Positions 22,593-34,491 of a stretch of 64,000 nt of DNA are shown here, piece after piece. A model generated the notes under the pieces. It ran no database searches. It was not told the DNA's origin and saw only the letters and a program-made list of their open reading frames with translations. The stretch's first letter is position 1; each line of letters begins with the position of its first letter. Both the position numbers and the translations under genes were made by a program. Where the stretch lies: positions 89,797,052 through 89,861,051 of the forward strand of contig CM065297.1 in assembly GCA_032871835.1 (NCBI GenBank). The letters run 5' to 3'. Source of the DNA: Dipteronia dyeriana (lineage: Eukaryota > Streptophyta > Magnoliopsida > Sapindales > Sapindaceae).

Positions 22593-23792
22593 TGGCTATT
22601 TCATGACAAAACCATTCACTCACAAAGCATCCTCACAAAAATAAAAACAACAAGAGGTCAACAATCACATTCTATATTACAAAGAGATACCTAAAGCTAA
22701 ATCTTCAAATCTTCTATCTCTTGTAGAATGACCATCTCTACAAAGCAAAGTAACTACACTTTCCAAGACAAGTGTATGTGAGGTGATCAAGATAAATAAT
22801 TAGCAAGAGCGATTTGCATATAATATAAACAAACAGCATGCAATCAACAATGCGATAGCAAAAACTCCCCCTAAATAGGTCAACTCCCCCCCAATAGGTA
22901 TATCTCCCATTAAAACATGCAGTCAACAATGCAATAACAAAAGCTCTCCCTAAATAGGTAAACTCCCTCTCAATAGGTCAATCTCCCCTTAAATCGTGCC
23001 AATATCAACTCCCCCTAAATCCAACTGCCAATATCAACTCCCCCTAAATCTAACACTACTCCCTCTTTTTGTTACAAGATAGATAAAGGAGTATTCCCTG
23101 ACCGGGTCACTTTAGCAAAGAGAGATATTTTCACTTTAAATGCATAATCATATACAACAACATTATGTAATTTAATTAAGTGAGAGAGAAGACCAAGTGA
23201 ATTTGATTTTTAAAAACATGTGTGAAATAATTACCTTTAAAGAAATACATGCAACATCAACTTTCAAAAGCATGGTATTTGGCAAAGCAAATATCAAAAG
23301 GTTTTCCAAAAGAAGTCAAGCCAATTTGCACCCTTTTGCCATTAAAAAAAAAACAAGATATAGCTCTTAGAAAAATTTTAAGCACGCACAAGCAATTGTT
23401 TCAATCATTAATGATCAACCAAGACATGGATATAAAATCCTTATTGATTGGCTGGATATGAAATCCTTATTGGTTGTTGTCTTGTTCAAGCATTAAGAAG
23501 AGAGACAAGACTAAGTTGGATGAGACATCCTTATTAATAGAATGGACACAAGGTCCTTATTTGACTTAGCCTTGTCAATTGCTTCTCCACACAATTTCAC
23601 CCAAATAATTCATACATAATATTTAAGCATGTCACAAACAAGATCACATGAATATTGAGATATATTTTGGGTCAATCAAATGTACTTCCCAATCAATTTT
23701 TCTAGTCCAAAAATGTATGTTTGAACACAAATGAGGCATGCATTTCAAATAAGGTAAGTGAACACTTATTGAATAAAAAGTCATATAATAAT
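22593..23792 (-). other. TR-GAG-2 non-coding 3' region
   Basis: About 1.2 kb between gag and the 3' LTR, cut by Copia-2 at its right end. It corresponds in order to 56100-57167 of TR-GAG-1. It holds repeated CTCCCCCTAAAT-like words between 22865 and 23065, which on the element strand are repeated AGGGGGAG purine blocks. I see no pol motif in any frame. Confidence 0.7.
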
Positions 23793-23797
23793 ATATG

Positions 23798-25962
23798 TGT
23801 AGGGAAAATCGCAAAATGGAAGCGTAAAAAATAAAAATCAGGGCTTGGTATAAATATATATAAAAAATTTCTCTTTTTAATAACAAGAACAATAACCCTA
23901 TATTAATTGATGTATATAAAAAGTATCATACCTTTTTTTTTGTGATGATTGAACTAGCGTCGTGAATCCACAAGATCTTCCAATCCAATCACAAACGTGA
24001 ATCACCTAGGAGTGTGGGTTCCCTTTCTTTAAATTGTGTACCTGAGGACGAAAACAAACAAAATCTTCTTCTTTGTTAGTCACAATAATCCTCCAAGAGA
24101 AAAAACAAGAACATCCGGTCACTTGTGAATTATCAATCAATTTGATTGAAACTCGCGTAAACCTTGATTCGATATTGTACACTAAACCCTTTAGATGCAA
24201 AGGATACTAGTGTACTATCGAAAACAAAAACGTTCCGTCTTTTCTCTATGCTTGGCCGAATTCTTCACACAACAAGTTGGATGAAGTTTTTTTTTTATAA
24301 CAAAAAAAAAACTTCTCACACCAAAAACTAAGGGTTGGTCGAAATTTACAACCTATAATTATAGGTTCACAAATCCTCTCCTAAACAGGATTTACTTGGT
24401 AGGTAAGAATTCTATTCTTAGTGACCAAGAATCCTTTTCCCAAACGAATCCTTTTCCAAAACAAATTCTTTCCTACACCAAGAATCCTAATCGAACTCAT
24501 TAGTGTATTTGTGACCATATTAAAGACTTCCTAAATTGACTAGATAAATAATTGCTTTTATTTGTCTACGTATCAAATATAGTCTTTAATATCAGTTATA
24601 CTACCAACAATAGTATAATATTAAGAGACCTTCTCCTATTAGGAAAAAGATTTTTACTTTTAATTATATAATTAATTAATCAACAAATTAATTAATTTCT
24701 ACTTAATTAAAAAATAAAATAAAAAATAATATATTAGGCTTTGCCGCCCATGACATTATATAGGCATATATATTATTTTTCTTATTTTATTAAATCCATT
24801 GGACCTTAATAAAAAGTCAACATCTGAACTAGACCCATTCTTACAAAAAGAAACATGTCCAAATACCATAATACAATTCTAGATGGACACCTAAATTGGT
24901 CTGGTAGAATAAATCAATTGATCCATGCAAGTTCGTGTGGATTGGGGATCTTAGCGTTAAGCTTCAATAGACATAACCTAATAACAATCATCAAACGATT
25001 CACTTAGGTCCAGTTTATTAATTTTAGTTCATTCCACTAAAGAACTAAAATTGAACTCTTTAATAAAGATAGAATAAGTTAGTATTTCTCATTCATACAC
25101 TAGACCATCTTAATGGAGATAGTGTATCCTCGTGAAGAATACCGGTAATCGCCAAGAGCTCTTAGACAGCCTATAGCTCTCCAAGTTACTATATTTACTC
25201 ATATGACCATATTTTGAACTTGGATATTTTGACTTGTCTAGAAGCCATGTTTCTACAGACACTATTGAAAACCTAACGTGAAAATTTAATATCCAATACC
25301 TCAAAATATCCATATGATGGTATTCTACTCACATTTTATAAATGGAGCCACGATGTCCAAATCTATAAATGAAGTCCTTTATTGATTAAGAAATGAATAC
25401 CACCAAACTATCGAGGATAAATTATGCTATATAATAGTACTCATTGATAGCTCAAATGATAACACTTGCAACCATAGTCCATCATTTATCTTAGGATTGA
25501 GATAGACTCTCTGATTGTCTTCAAGTGAAAACTTTTATCCATTGACGGTTCTGGATAAAGTATCTCACTGTGATCCTATTCAATACACCCAGTGCACTAG
25601 ATTCCTTTACCCAAAGACACCACAATTTGGTGATTTTAGACTCATCATAACACATTTGATCCCACTCAAATGCTAGCAGAAGAATCTACAACTTTGACAA
25701 GATAAATACACCCAAACTTTATCTTAAGTTTTGAATATTATTCAAGACTAGCTAAAGAATTGTTTCTACCTCATACATATCTAGATGTATGAACAATTCT
25801 TCTTTTCACATAGTCTTTTGACCATATGATTATTTACTTTTGACAATTACAATAATTAAACTATAAATGCTATAAGATTTGTTAAGCTAGAAATCACTTT
25901 ATTAATATGAAAAGATTGTCAAATACATTATTGTACTCTTGCTATCGAGAATAATCCCAACA
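23798..25962 (-). repeat. Copia-2 3' LTR (2165 bp)
   Basis: Plus-strand ends TGTAGGGAAAATCGC and ATAATCCCAACA. It matches Copia-1 and Copia-3 LTRs throughout. No gene inside; a 64-codon minus frame (24200-24006) also occurs in the partner LTR. Confidence 0.9.
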
Positions 25963-25976
25963 ATCTCCCACTTGCT

Positions 25977-27600
25977 CTATAGCAAATGTGTCATATCACT
26001 CATCCCCATGTTCCCTAGATGCCCTTCAAAACTCTTTTGTGGACGAGCCTTTGCAAAGGGATTCGCTAGATTATTTGCTGACGTGATCTTGGTAATCGTC
26101 ACGTCACCCCTATGCACAATTTCCCTCAAAAGGTGATACTTTCTTTCAATGTGTTTCCCTCTCTTGTGACTTATTGGTTCTCTCGAATTAGCCACTGCTC
26201 CACTATTGTCACAATAGATAGTGATCTACTTATTCGTATCAGGAATCACTTCCAAGTCAATCAAGAATTGGTGGAGCCAGACAGCCTCTTTAGTAGCCTT
26301 GCATGCAGCAACATACTCGGTTGCCATTGTGGAATCAGCAATACAAGATTGCTTGAACTCCTCCATATGACTGCCCCTCCTCCATAAATAAAAACAGATC
26401 ATGATGTTGATCTCCTAGAGTCAAAATCTGACTAAAAATCAGAATATGTATACCTAACGGGAATTAAATCCTCTCTAGAGTATACAAGCATATAATCTCT
26501 CGTTCTCCTGAGATACTTGAAAATATGATTGACTGCCAACCAATGATCAGGACCAGGTTTCGATTGAAACCTGCTAACTATGCCCATAGCAAAACGAATA
26601 TCTGGTCTAGTGTAAATCATTACATACATGAGACTTCCAACTGCCGAAGTATATGGAACCCTGCTCATGAATTGCTCTTCATGCTTATTCTTAGGAACTT
26701 GTTCCTTAGAAAGTTTGATTCCATGTCTGAAAGGTAACATACCTTTCTTGGAATCTTGTATGGAAAACCTAGACAAGATTTTATCTATATATGAAGCTTG
26801 GGATAATGCAATCGTTCTATTTTTTCTATCACTTATGACTTGGAGACCAAGAATATAACTTGCTTATCTTAAGTCCTTCATATCAAATTATTTTGCTAAC
26901 CATTCTTTTACTGATGTCAATACAGCTACATCGTTACCGATGAGTAGTATATCATCAACGTGAAGAACTAGGAAAACTAACTTGTCACCTTTAATTCTTT
27001 TTTATACACAAGGTTCATCAATGTTTTGAATAAATCCAAAACTTTTCACGACTTGATCGAACCTTATGTTCAAAAATCTGGATGCTTGCTTCAATCCATG
27101 TATGGATCTTTGCAACTTGCATACCCTTTCCTCTTGGCCTTTTTCAATGAATTCTTCTAATTGCATCATATAGATGCTTTCGTTAAGACTTCCATTAAGG
27201 AAAGTTGTCTTGACGTCCATTTACCAAATCTCTAGGTTTAGAGATGTTGCAATTGATAAGAGTATGCTAATGGATTTAAGCATGGCCACGTGGGAGAATG
27301 TTTCTTCATAATCGATACCTTTCTTTTATGTATAACCTTTAGCTACCAATCTAGCTTTAAAGGTTTCCACCTTTCCATCAATTCCTCTTTTCCTCTTGTA
27401 TACCTGCTTGCACCCGAGGGGTTTTATCCCTTTAGGCAAGTCTACAAGAGACCAGACTTTGTTTTTGAACATAGATTCAATTTCAGATTGCATTGCCTTT
27501 TGTCAATGGTGACAATCAACATCTTCCATTGCATCCTTGTAAGTATCGGGATCATCATCGTCCGAGAGATTCTATATAAATTCTCCTAAACCGATGTATC
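25977..27600 (-). pseudogene. Copia-2 reverse transcriptase and RNase H
   Basis: Motifs downward: DVKTTFLNG and KLQRSIHGLKQAS (27220-27080), the catalytic block near 26960, SRFSIQDSKKGMLPFRHGIKLSKEQ (26770), the YLRRTRDYMLVYS segment (26500) and RNase H end HKRGKHIERKYHLLREIVHRGD (26160-26060). The catalytic tetrad reads HVDD rather than YVDD. Several frameshifts and stops. Confidence 0.85.
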
Positions 27601-27699
27601 TCTCGGGTTGTCTACTAACTCTCCCATTACGACAAGGTATGGTAGATTGTTGATCATGTGTTGGTGCGAAACTTTCAATTGGGCTAGGTTGTGAAACCT

Positions 27700-28943
27700 C
27701 TTGTGGAATTGTATCTCCTGAAAGCTAATTCAGAACAATTCTACTTTTAGGCACAAAATTATTCACATAGTCCACTTCCAGAAATTTATCATTTGTCGAA
27801 ACAAATACTTTAAGATCTGAAGGACTATAGAAATAATATCCTTTTGTTCCTTTTGGAAACCCTACAAATATGCTTTTTCTGAATGGGAATCCATCTTTTC
27901 TATCTTTCCTTTTAACACATGCGCAGGACATCCAAATATCCTTAAGTGTTATAAACTAGGCTTTCGCCTGATCCATAACTCATGCGGTGTTTTAGGAACC
28001 TACTTAGATGGTACATTGTTTAGAATGTACTTAGCAGTTTGTAAAGCTTATCTCCAAAAGGAATTAAGAAGCGTTGAATAACTCAACATAGACCTAACCA
28101 TGTCCAAAAGAGTTCTATTTCTCTTTTCTGCCACCTTATTTTGTTAAGGTGTACCTGGTGCAGAAAAATGAGAAATTATCCCATTATCAATAAGATATTG
28201 CTGAAACTCACCAGATAGATATTCTCCACCACGATCAGATCTGTAGATTTTTATGTGTTTCTCAAGCTGATTTTGTACTTCAGCTTTAAATGCTTTGAAC
28301 ATGTCAAAAGTATCCGACTTATGTCTCATGAGATACATATAGCCAAATCCTAAGTGATCATCTGTGAAAGTGATAAAGCACTCATATCCACCTCTAGCTT
28401 GAATGCTCATAAGTCCACACATATTAGCGTGTATCTATCTTAAACATTCGATGGCTCTTGTGCTTTTGGTCGTAAACGATCTTTTGGTCATCTTACCTTC
28501 CAAACAAGATTCACAAGTTGGTAGATCATCAACCTTTAAGTCACTGAAAGGTCCATCACTAACCAAATTTTTAATCCTATCAAGGTTAATATGACTTAGG
28601 CACAAATGCCATAGGTAGGTTTCATCTTTTGATAATTTTACTCTTTATGATTAAGTTGCATTGATTCCGTGTCTAACAAGTGAGAGATATTTCTACGCAA
28701 GTAGAATAAATCATTTTCCATTGAACCTTTGCAAACAAATTTGTTATTCTTACTAATAATAAAACCTTTATTAAAAGTATTCGAATATCCAAATTTATTT
28801 AGACAAGAAACTGAAATTAAAATCCTTTTGAAATGTGGTACATAATAAATATTTATTAAATCTAAATGGCTATAAGAATCTAAATTGATTCTAATATCTC
28901 CCACTACATTAGTAGACACCAATGCTCCATTGCCTAAATTCAA
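27700..28943 (-). pseudogene. Copia-2 integrase and GAG-pre-integrase
   Basis: 28943-28638 gives the pre-integrase part (YYVPHFKRIL, NKFGYSNTFNK). 28620-28440 holds the CESCLEGK zinc-binding half. 28422-28144 has FTDDHLGFGYMYLM and SDRGGEYLSGEFQQYL, with the D35E spacing to VAE, but a stop splits the PQQN block. The C-terminal part continues degenerate to about 27700. Confidence 0.8.
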
Positions 28944-28969
28944 GTTGAATTCATTCTTATTCAGTCTAT

Positions 28970-29687
28970 TCCTTTGACATTTTTCACCACAAAGGAAATA
29001 CTTCCCTTTGATCTTGGTTACTTTCTTGGTCTCCTTCTAAGAAGGCCCAAGTTACTTTTTCTTATGTTGTTCTTAACCTTCTTACGGGTCTTTAACAATA
29101 GCAACTTACCAATCATATGAATCTCTTGCATCAGGCCTTGCATGGTGTATTCCTTATTATTTAAGGTGTAGTCCAACTTGAATTGATCAAAGGAAATTGA
29201 TAGTGAGTTGACAATCATGTCAATTTTCGTCTCACCATTTATCTCAGCACCATTCAGTTCAGTAATGTTGACATGTGCTATGACTTTCATCATGTGTTCT
29301 TTCACAGCCTGTCCAGGTTTCATCCTAGGATTAATGAAAGCAATCATTGCCTCTCTCTTAGTCGTCCTAGACCTTAAAGCAAACATCTCTTCTAGTGATA
29401 TCATTATATCGGCAGAAGTCTACATTCCTTTATGTTACTGTTACAACACGTCGAAGATGGTGGCCATAATGTAACATTTAGCCATCTCATATGAAGACTC
29501 CCACTATTGATACTCACCTCTTTGCTCATGAGTAGATTCATTAGTAGGAGTTAGTGGTTTAGGAGTGCACAGAATGAACTTATGCTTTTCAACTTGCAAC
29601 AACAACCCAATTTTCTCTTTTTCACATGACATAATAATCATCAATTAAAGTCTTATCTTTTAGGATGTTGATTAAAGATGGGATAAT
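28970..29687 (-). pseudogene. Copia-2 gag
   Basis: Core words SRTTKREAMIAF, MKPGQAVKEHMMKVIAH and KIDMIVNSL are open at 29404-29018. The position of the family's start codon (29687-29685) reads ATT. The zinc knuckle near 29000 is broken (first Cys is Tyr) and stops after FLCGEKC. The next bases already belong to the pre-integrase part, so the protease active-site segment seen in Copia-1 is deleted. Confidence 0.75.
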
Positions 29688-29765
29688 GATTTCTTTTTAA
29701 TAACAAAAATTATAAAATTAAATTAAAATGATAAAGCACTTTCGAATATTTATCTTGAATTAAAT

Positions 29766-30928
29766 TGTTAATAATGAAATTTGGCCCAGAGAGAAATGTT
29801 TCACCCATAATCGACAATCATGAAGCCCGAAAAGACCGTAAAGCCACCCCGCAGGAGCAGGGAAGGCCGGCTCGGCTTCAAAACTACTAGAAAACAAGCC
29901 AGACGAGACCAGGACCAGCCCTCACAAGAGTACTGGAACCTGGACTTCTCCGAGCCATCTATCGGGGAACCTCGGCTCTGAGGTCGAGCTCCATAACCGC
30001 CCCGTGAATGCCAGGGGAAGTCTTAAAGCTCAAGAGACATTCGAGAGAAGCCCACCAACCTCTCCAGATGCCCGCTGTCCTTGCTGGACATAAAGGAAGA
30101 ATCACGCCTAAATCTACACTACCCCAGCTACCTCCCATGAATGTCTACAAGAGCACCTCAAGCCTCCAAGGGTCAGGGAAAATCCATCTTCAGCTTCTAA
30201 GAACAGAGTCGAAGCAGGGATCTACCTCGCTCTACTGGGCAACAGGCAGTTGGCAGGGTGACCTTTATGAAAATTCATGACACGAGTGCACACAGGATCA
30301 TCTCCATGTAATATCTACATGCACGTTAAGAGTTTGATTCAAAAAAGGAAACAAACTTATCTCCGTCAACGATATCATCAAATCCCGTAACAATTCAAAT
30401 TCAAATGACGAATCCTGCCCGATAAGGAGGGAACGGATTCATGGATCACGGTAAAATATTTACGAACTAAAAACCTACTTGGACAATATAAATATGTGAG
30501 GCCAAGCATGGTAGAAGATAGACAAATATATGAGAATATACAAAAGAGAGAGAAAATCATACGTAGACTAATACGTAAACAGAGAAAAACATAGATAGCA
30601 ACAGAGAGAAGAGAGAAAGAAAAGAAAAGAGGAAAGCCTAAATTCTGTATTCAGAACACGGCTACCTTCATTTCCACTATTCGACAGGCATAGAGTTGCC
30701 ACCACCCTACATCTTAAAGAGACTGTGAGCATACAAGAGAGTGATTTGTATTTTAAAGCAATATACCAATAATTAAAGCTCCCATTTACTGTTATTTACA
30801 ATCTAACCTCTCGTCTATCTCTTAACAGGTCGGGAACCAACGGTACCGACCCCGGCCACCACTTTCGTGGTAGTGGTCTCGAGGGTGTTAACAGGAATTT
30901 CTCATCCCAAGCAAATTTCCCGTCAACA
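29766..30928 (+). mobile_element. Solo LTR of a Tat-like gypsy family (1163 bp)
   Basis: Begins TGTTAATAATG and ends CCCGTCAACA. Exact TSD taaat at 29761-29765 and 30929-30933. The empty site is seen in Copia-1 (near 12730) and Copia-3 (near 41700). The tail carries the GGTACCGACCCCGGCCACCA and GGTCTCGAGGGTGTTA blocks shared with LTRs A-C. Inside are a GC-rich 5' half (29820-30250), a TATA word at 30487-30494, and AG-rich sequence. The 90-codon frame at 30008-30280 has no known motif. Confidence 0.92.
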
Positions 30929-30933
30929 TAAAT

Positions 30934-31995
30934 AAAATAATTCAATCGTAAAATTCAGTGGTGATCCAACACCCATAAATGTCACGCCTCATTTGGGAAT
31001 TCACACCATTTACTAGTTAGACTATGTCCCACCTAATTGTTAACAAAACAACCAGCGTTTTCAATTTTAGCCTTGCAATTTTATTAACAAGAACTCTTGG
31101 GAGGATATTAATAAAATCACATTAAGTAGATATTGTTTGGGTTAATTGTCTAGTCTATCCTTGTAAGGAAGTATCTTGCTAAATTATATTGATGAATACC
31201 TCTTGGGAGGTTATTACACGAAACATAAAGCTCTACTAAACTTGGAGGCCGTAGGGGTTCCAAAGCACCTTATCCAACTCAATTATTTAATACCAAGTTA
31301 TCTAGATGCCAATTAGATACCTAAACCATTCGATGCATGTTCATACCGAAAGAGATATATGAGTGGCACTCCAATACTATCAACAATGACAAACATTGCA
31401 ATATTTACAAAAAAAATATAAATAGCTACAAGTTTGGTCCATCCTAGAAAAGCAAGTAAATTACATGTCTTGGAATACAAAAAAAAAACTCCTTTCTTAG
31501 TGAACAAGTCTTCACGCGACCTTCGTCGTTTGGACTCCCTGGGCTGCCTCCCATGGGCGTGCGCACCCTTGGCCCCTTCCCATAGGCGTGCACATGCCAC
31601 AACCCCATAAAGGGCTGCCATGCACAGCCCATGGTTTCCATAGGGCTGCCGTGCGCAGCCCATGCCACAAAAATCGTGGCCGCGTGCTCTCCATACGCAC
31701 TTTTGTTGCTATGGATCTCACTGTCCCAAACTTGTTCCGGTTGCTTCCAATTCTTCAAACCTTCTAGTCTTCGATAGTTGAATGTATTACAAAAGAATTT
31801 TAAATAATAAAATACTGCAGTATTTTCAATACAATATAGTGCAGTTTTTTTTATTAAAACAAGAAAATTAAAAAAAAATTAACAACTACCAAAAAGGAAA
31901 TTATGGTGATGATAGGCCACCATTCTTGTTACAATCCCAAAACAAAAATACATTGAAATTCTAGGACCAAAATTGAGCAATAACAAACCACATAT

Positions 31996-32062
<67 letters not shown>

Positions 32063-32192
32063 CCATACATTCCAATATAAATATATATATGCGAATACCT
32101 AAAATGTCATATCTTTTTAAAACATGCATATATACAATAAAAAGAAAAAGATTCAAGTCCACATACATCAATTAATCAAGGGTACAACCAGA
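30934..32192 (-). other. Copia-2 leader between PBS and gag
   Basis: No gene. It is AT-rich except for a GC-rich island at 31515-31700 that holds two short perfect-stem hairpins (31612-31630 and 31643-31661). A dinucleotide repeat lies at 31999-32062. Open minus frames over the GC island are composition effects. Copia-3 has the same leader at 41640-42740. Confidence 0.7.
31999..32062. repeat. (AC)n(AT)n microsatellite
   Basis: About 20 AC units (31999-32039) followed by about 11 AT units (to 32062), just inside the PBS of Copia-2. Not present in Copia-3. It produces meaningless Cys/Val minus-strand frames. Confidence 0.95.
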
Positions 32193-32204
32193 CTCTGATA
32201 CCAA
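32193..32204 (-). promoter_or_regulatory. Copia-2 primer binding site
   Basis: The minus strand reads TTGGTATCAGAG one base inside the 5' LTR end, the usual complement of the initiator tRNA-Met 3' end in plant copia elements. Confidence 0.85.
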
Positions 32205-32205
32205 T

Positions 32206-34368
32206 TGTAAGGAAAATCGTACAACGGAAGTGTAAAAAAAAAAAATTAGGGTTTGGTATAAATAATAAAAAAATCCCTTTTAATAACAATAACCTTAACC
32301 CTAGATTAAATGATGTATATAAAAAGTATCGTACCTTTTCTTTTGTGACGATTGAACTAGCGTCAAATTAAATCCACAAATTCTTCTAGTCCAATCACGA
32401 ACATGAATCACCTACGAGTGTGGGCTCCCTTTCTTTGAATTATATACTTGAGGATGGAAACAAACAAAATCTTCTTCTTTGTTAGTCACAATAATCCTCA
32501 AAAAGAAAAAATAAGAACATCCGGTCGCTTGTGAATCATCAATCAATTTTATTGAAACTTGCATAAACCTTGATTCTATGTTATACACAAAACCCTTTCG
32601 ATGCAAAGGATACTAGTGTACTATCGAAAACAAAAACGTTCCTTCTTTTCTCTATGCTTGGCCGAATTCTTCACACAATAAGTTGGACGAAGTTTTTTTA
32701 TAACAATAAAAAACAAATGAAAAACAATTTCTCACACCAAAAACTAAGGCTTGGACAAAATTTACAACCTATATTTATAGGTTCACAAATCCTCTCTTAA
32801 AGAGGATTTACTTGGTAGACAAGAATCCTATTCTTAGGTGGATTTACTTAGTGACCAAAAATCCTGTTCCAAAACGAATTCTTTCCTACACTAAGACTCC
32901 TAATCCAACTCATGAGTGTATTTGTGACCATAATAAAGACTTCCTAATTTGACTAGATAAATAATTCCTTTTATTTATCTACTTATCAAATATAGTCTTT
33001 AATATCAATTATACTACCAACAATAGTATAATAATAGGAGATCTTCTCCTATTAGGAAAAAGATTTTGACTTTCAATTAAATAATTAATTAATCAACAAA
33101 TTAAGTAATTTCCATTTAATTAAATAATAAAATGAAAAATAATATATTTGGCTTTGCCGCCTATGACATTATATAGGCATATATATTATTTTTCTTATTT
33201 TATTAAATCCATTGGACCTTAACAAAAAGTCCACATGTGAGCTAGACCCATTCTTTCAAAAAGAAGCAAGTCAACATGCCTTAATACAATTCTAGATGGA
33301 CCCCTAAATCGGTCCGGTAGAATATATCAAGTGATCCATGCAAGTTCGTGTGGATTGGAGATCTTGGCGGGCTATCTAAATTTAAGCTTCAATAGATATA
33401 GCCTAATCATAGTCAATAAACGATTCACTTGGGTCCAATCTATTAATTTTAGTTCATTCCACTAAAGAACTAAAATTGAACTCTTAAATAAAGATAGAAT
33501 AAGTTAATATTTATCACTTAATGGAGATAGTGTATCCTCGTGAAGAATACCAGCAATCGCCAAGAGCTCATAGACTGCCTATAGCTCTCTAAGTTACCAT
33601 ATTTACTCATATGACCAAATTTTGAACTTGATATTTTGACTTGTCCAGAAGCTATGTTTCAATAGACACTATTGAAAACTTAACGTTAAGATTTAATATA
33701 TAATACCTCAAAATATCCATATGGTGGTATTCTACTCACATTTAATAAGTGGAGCCATGATGTCCATATCTATAAATGAAGTCCACTATCGATTAACAAA
33801 TGAATACCATCAAACTATCGAGGATAGACTATGTCATATAATCGTACTCATTGATAGCTCAAATGATAACACTTGCAACCATATGTCCATCATTTATATC
33901 AGGATTGAGATAGACTTTCCGATTTTCTTCAAGTGAAAACTTGTATCCACTAACAGTTGTGGATAAATAGATTCACTGTGATCATATTCAATGCACCTAG
34001 TGCACTAGATTATTTTGTCCAAAGACACCACACTTTGATGATTTTAAACTCATCATGACACATTTTATCCCACTCAAATGCTAGTAGAAGAATTTACAAC
34101 TTTGACAAGATAAAGACCCAACCTTTATCTTAAGTTGTGAATATTATTTAAGAATAACTAAAGAATTGTGTCTACCTCATACATATCTAGATGTATGAAC
34201 AATTCTTCTTTTAACATAGTCTTTTGACCTTATGATTATTTACTTTTGACAATTATAATAATTAAACTATAAATGCTATATGACTTGTTAAACTAGAAAT
34301 CACTTTATTAATATGAAAAGATTGTCAAATACAGTATTATACTCTTGCTATCGAGCATAATCTCAACA
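32206..34368 (-). repeat. Copia-2 5' LTR (2163 bp)
   Basis: Plus-strand ends TGTAAGGAAAATCG and ATAATCTCAACA. A palindromic TATA box lies at 32771-32779 (minus strand CTATAAATATAG), about 570 bp before the LTR end. It carries the recurring 71-codon antisense frame (33721-33936). Confidence 0.9.
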
Positions 34369-34491
34369 ATATGCACCCAAGATACTCAAGCAATTAATTA
34401 AAGCGCATAAAATTGAACAATTTTTTGCTTATTGCAATGCATGGTCGCTCTCTTTGCTTGAGTTCCCCATAAGAGGTAAATCCAAATCATG

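Larger units (their letters stand above)
23798..34368 (-). mobile_element. Copia-2: Ty1/copia retrotransposon with both LTRs, minus strand
   Basis: LTRs 23798-25962 and 32206-34368, TSD atatg at 23793-23797 and 34369-34373. PBS at 32193-32204 and polypurine tract from 25963. It is structurally the most complete copia in the window. It carries the Tat-like solo LTR 29766-30928 in its leader. It sits in the 3' region of TR-GAG-2, whose flanks match TR-GAG-1 across the join. Confidence 0.9.

Noticed and set aside
31313..31758. Three overlapping minus-strand frames of 69-116 codons
   Set aside because: They lie over the GC-rich island of the copia leader, differ in frame, are not kept in Copia-3, and have no motif.
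31879..32171. Minus-strand frames rich in Cys and Val
   Set aside because: Produced by the (AC)n(AT)n microsatellite.
32186..32206. Possible tRNA gene near TGGTATCAGAG
   Set aside because: Only a short primer-binding complement at an LTR edge; no cloverleaf around it.
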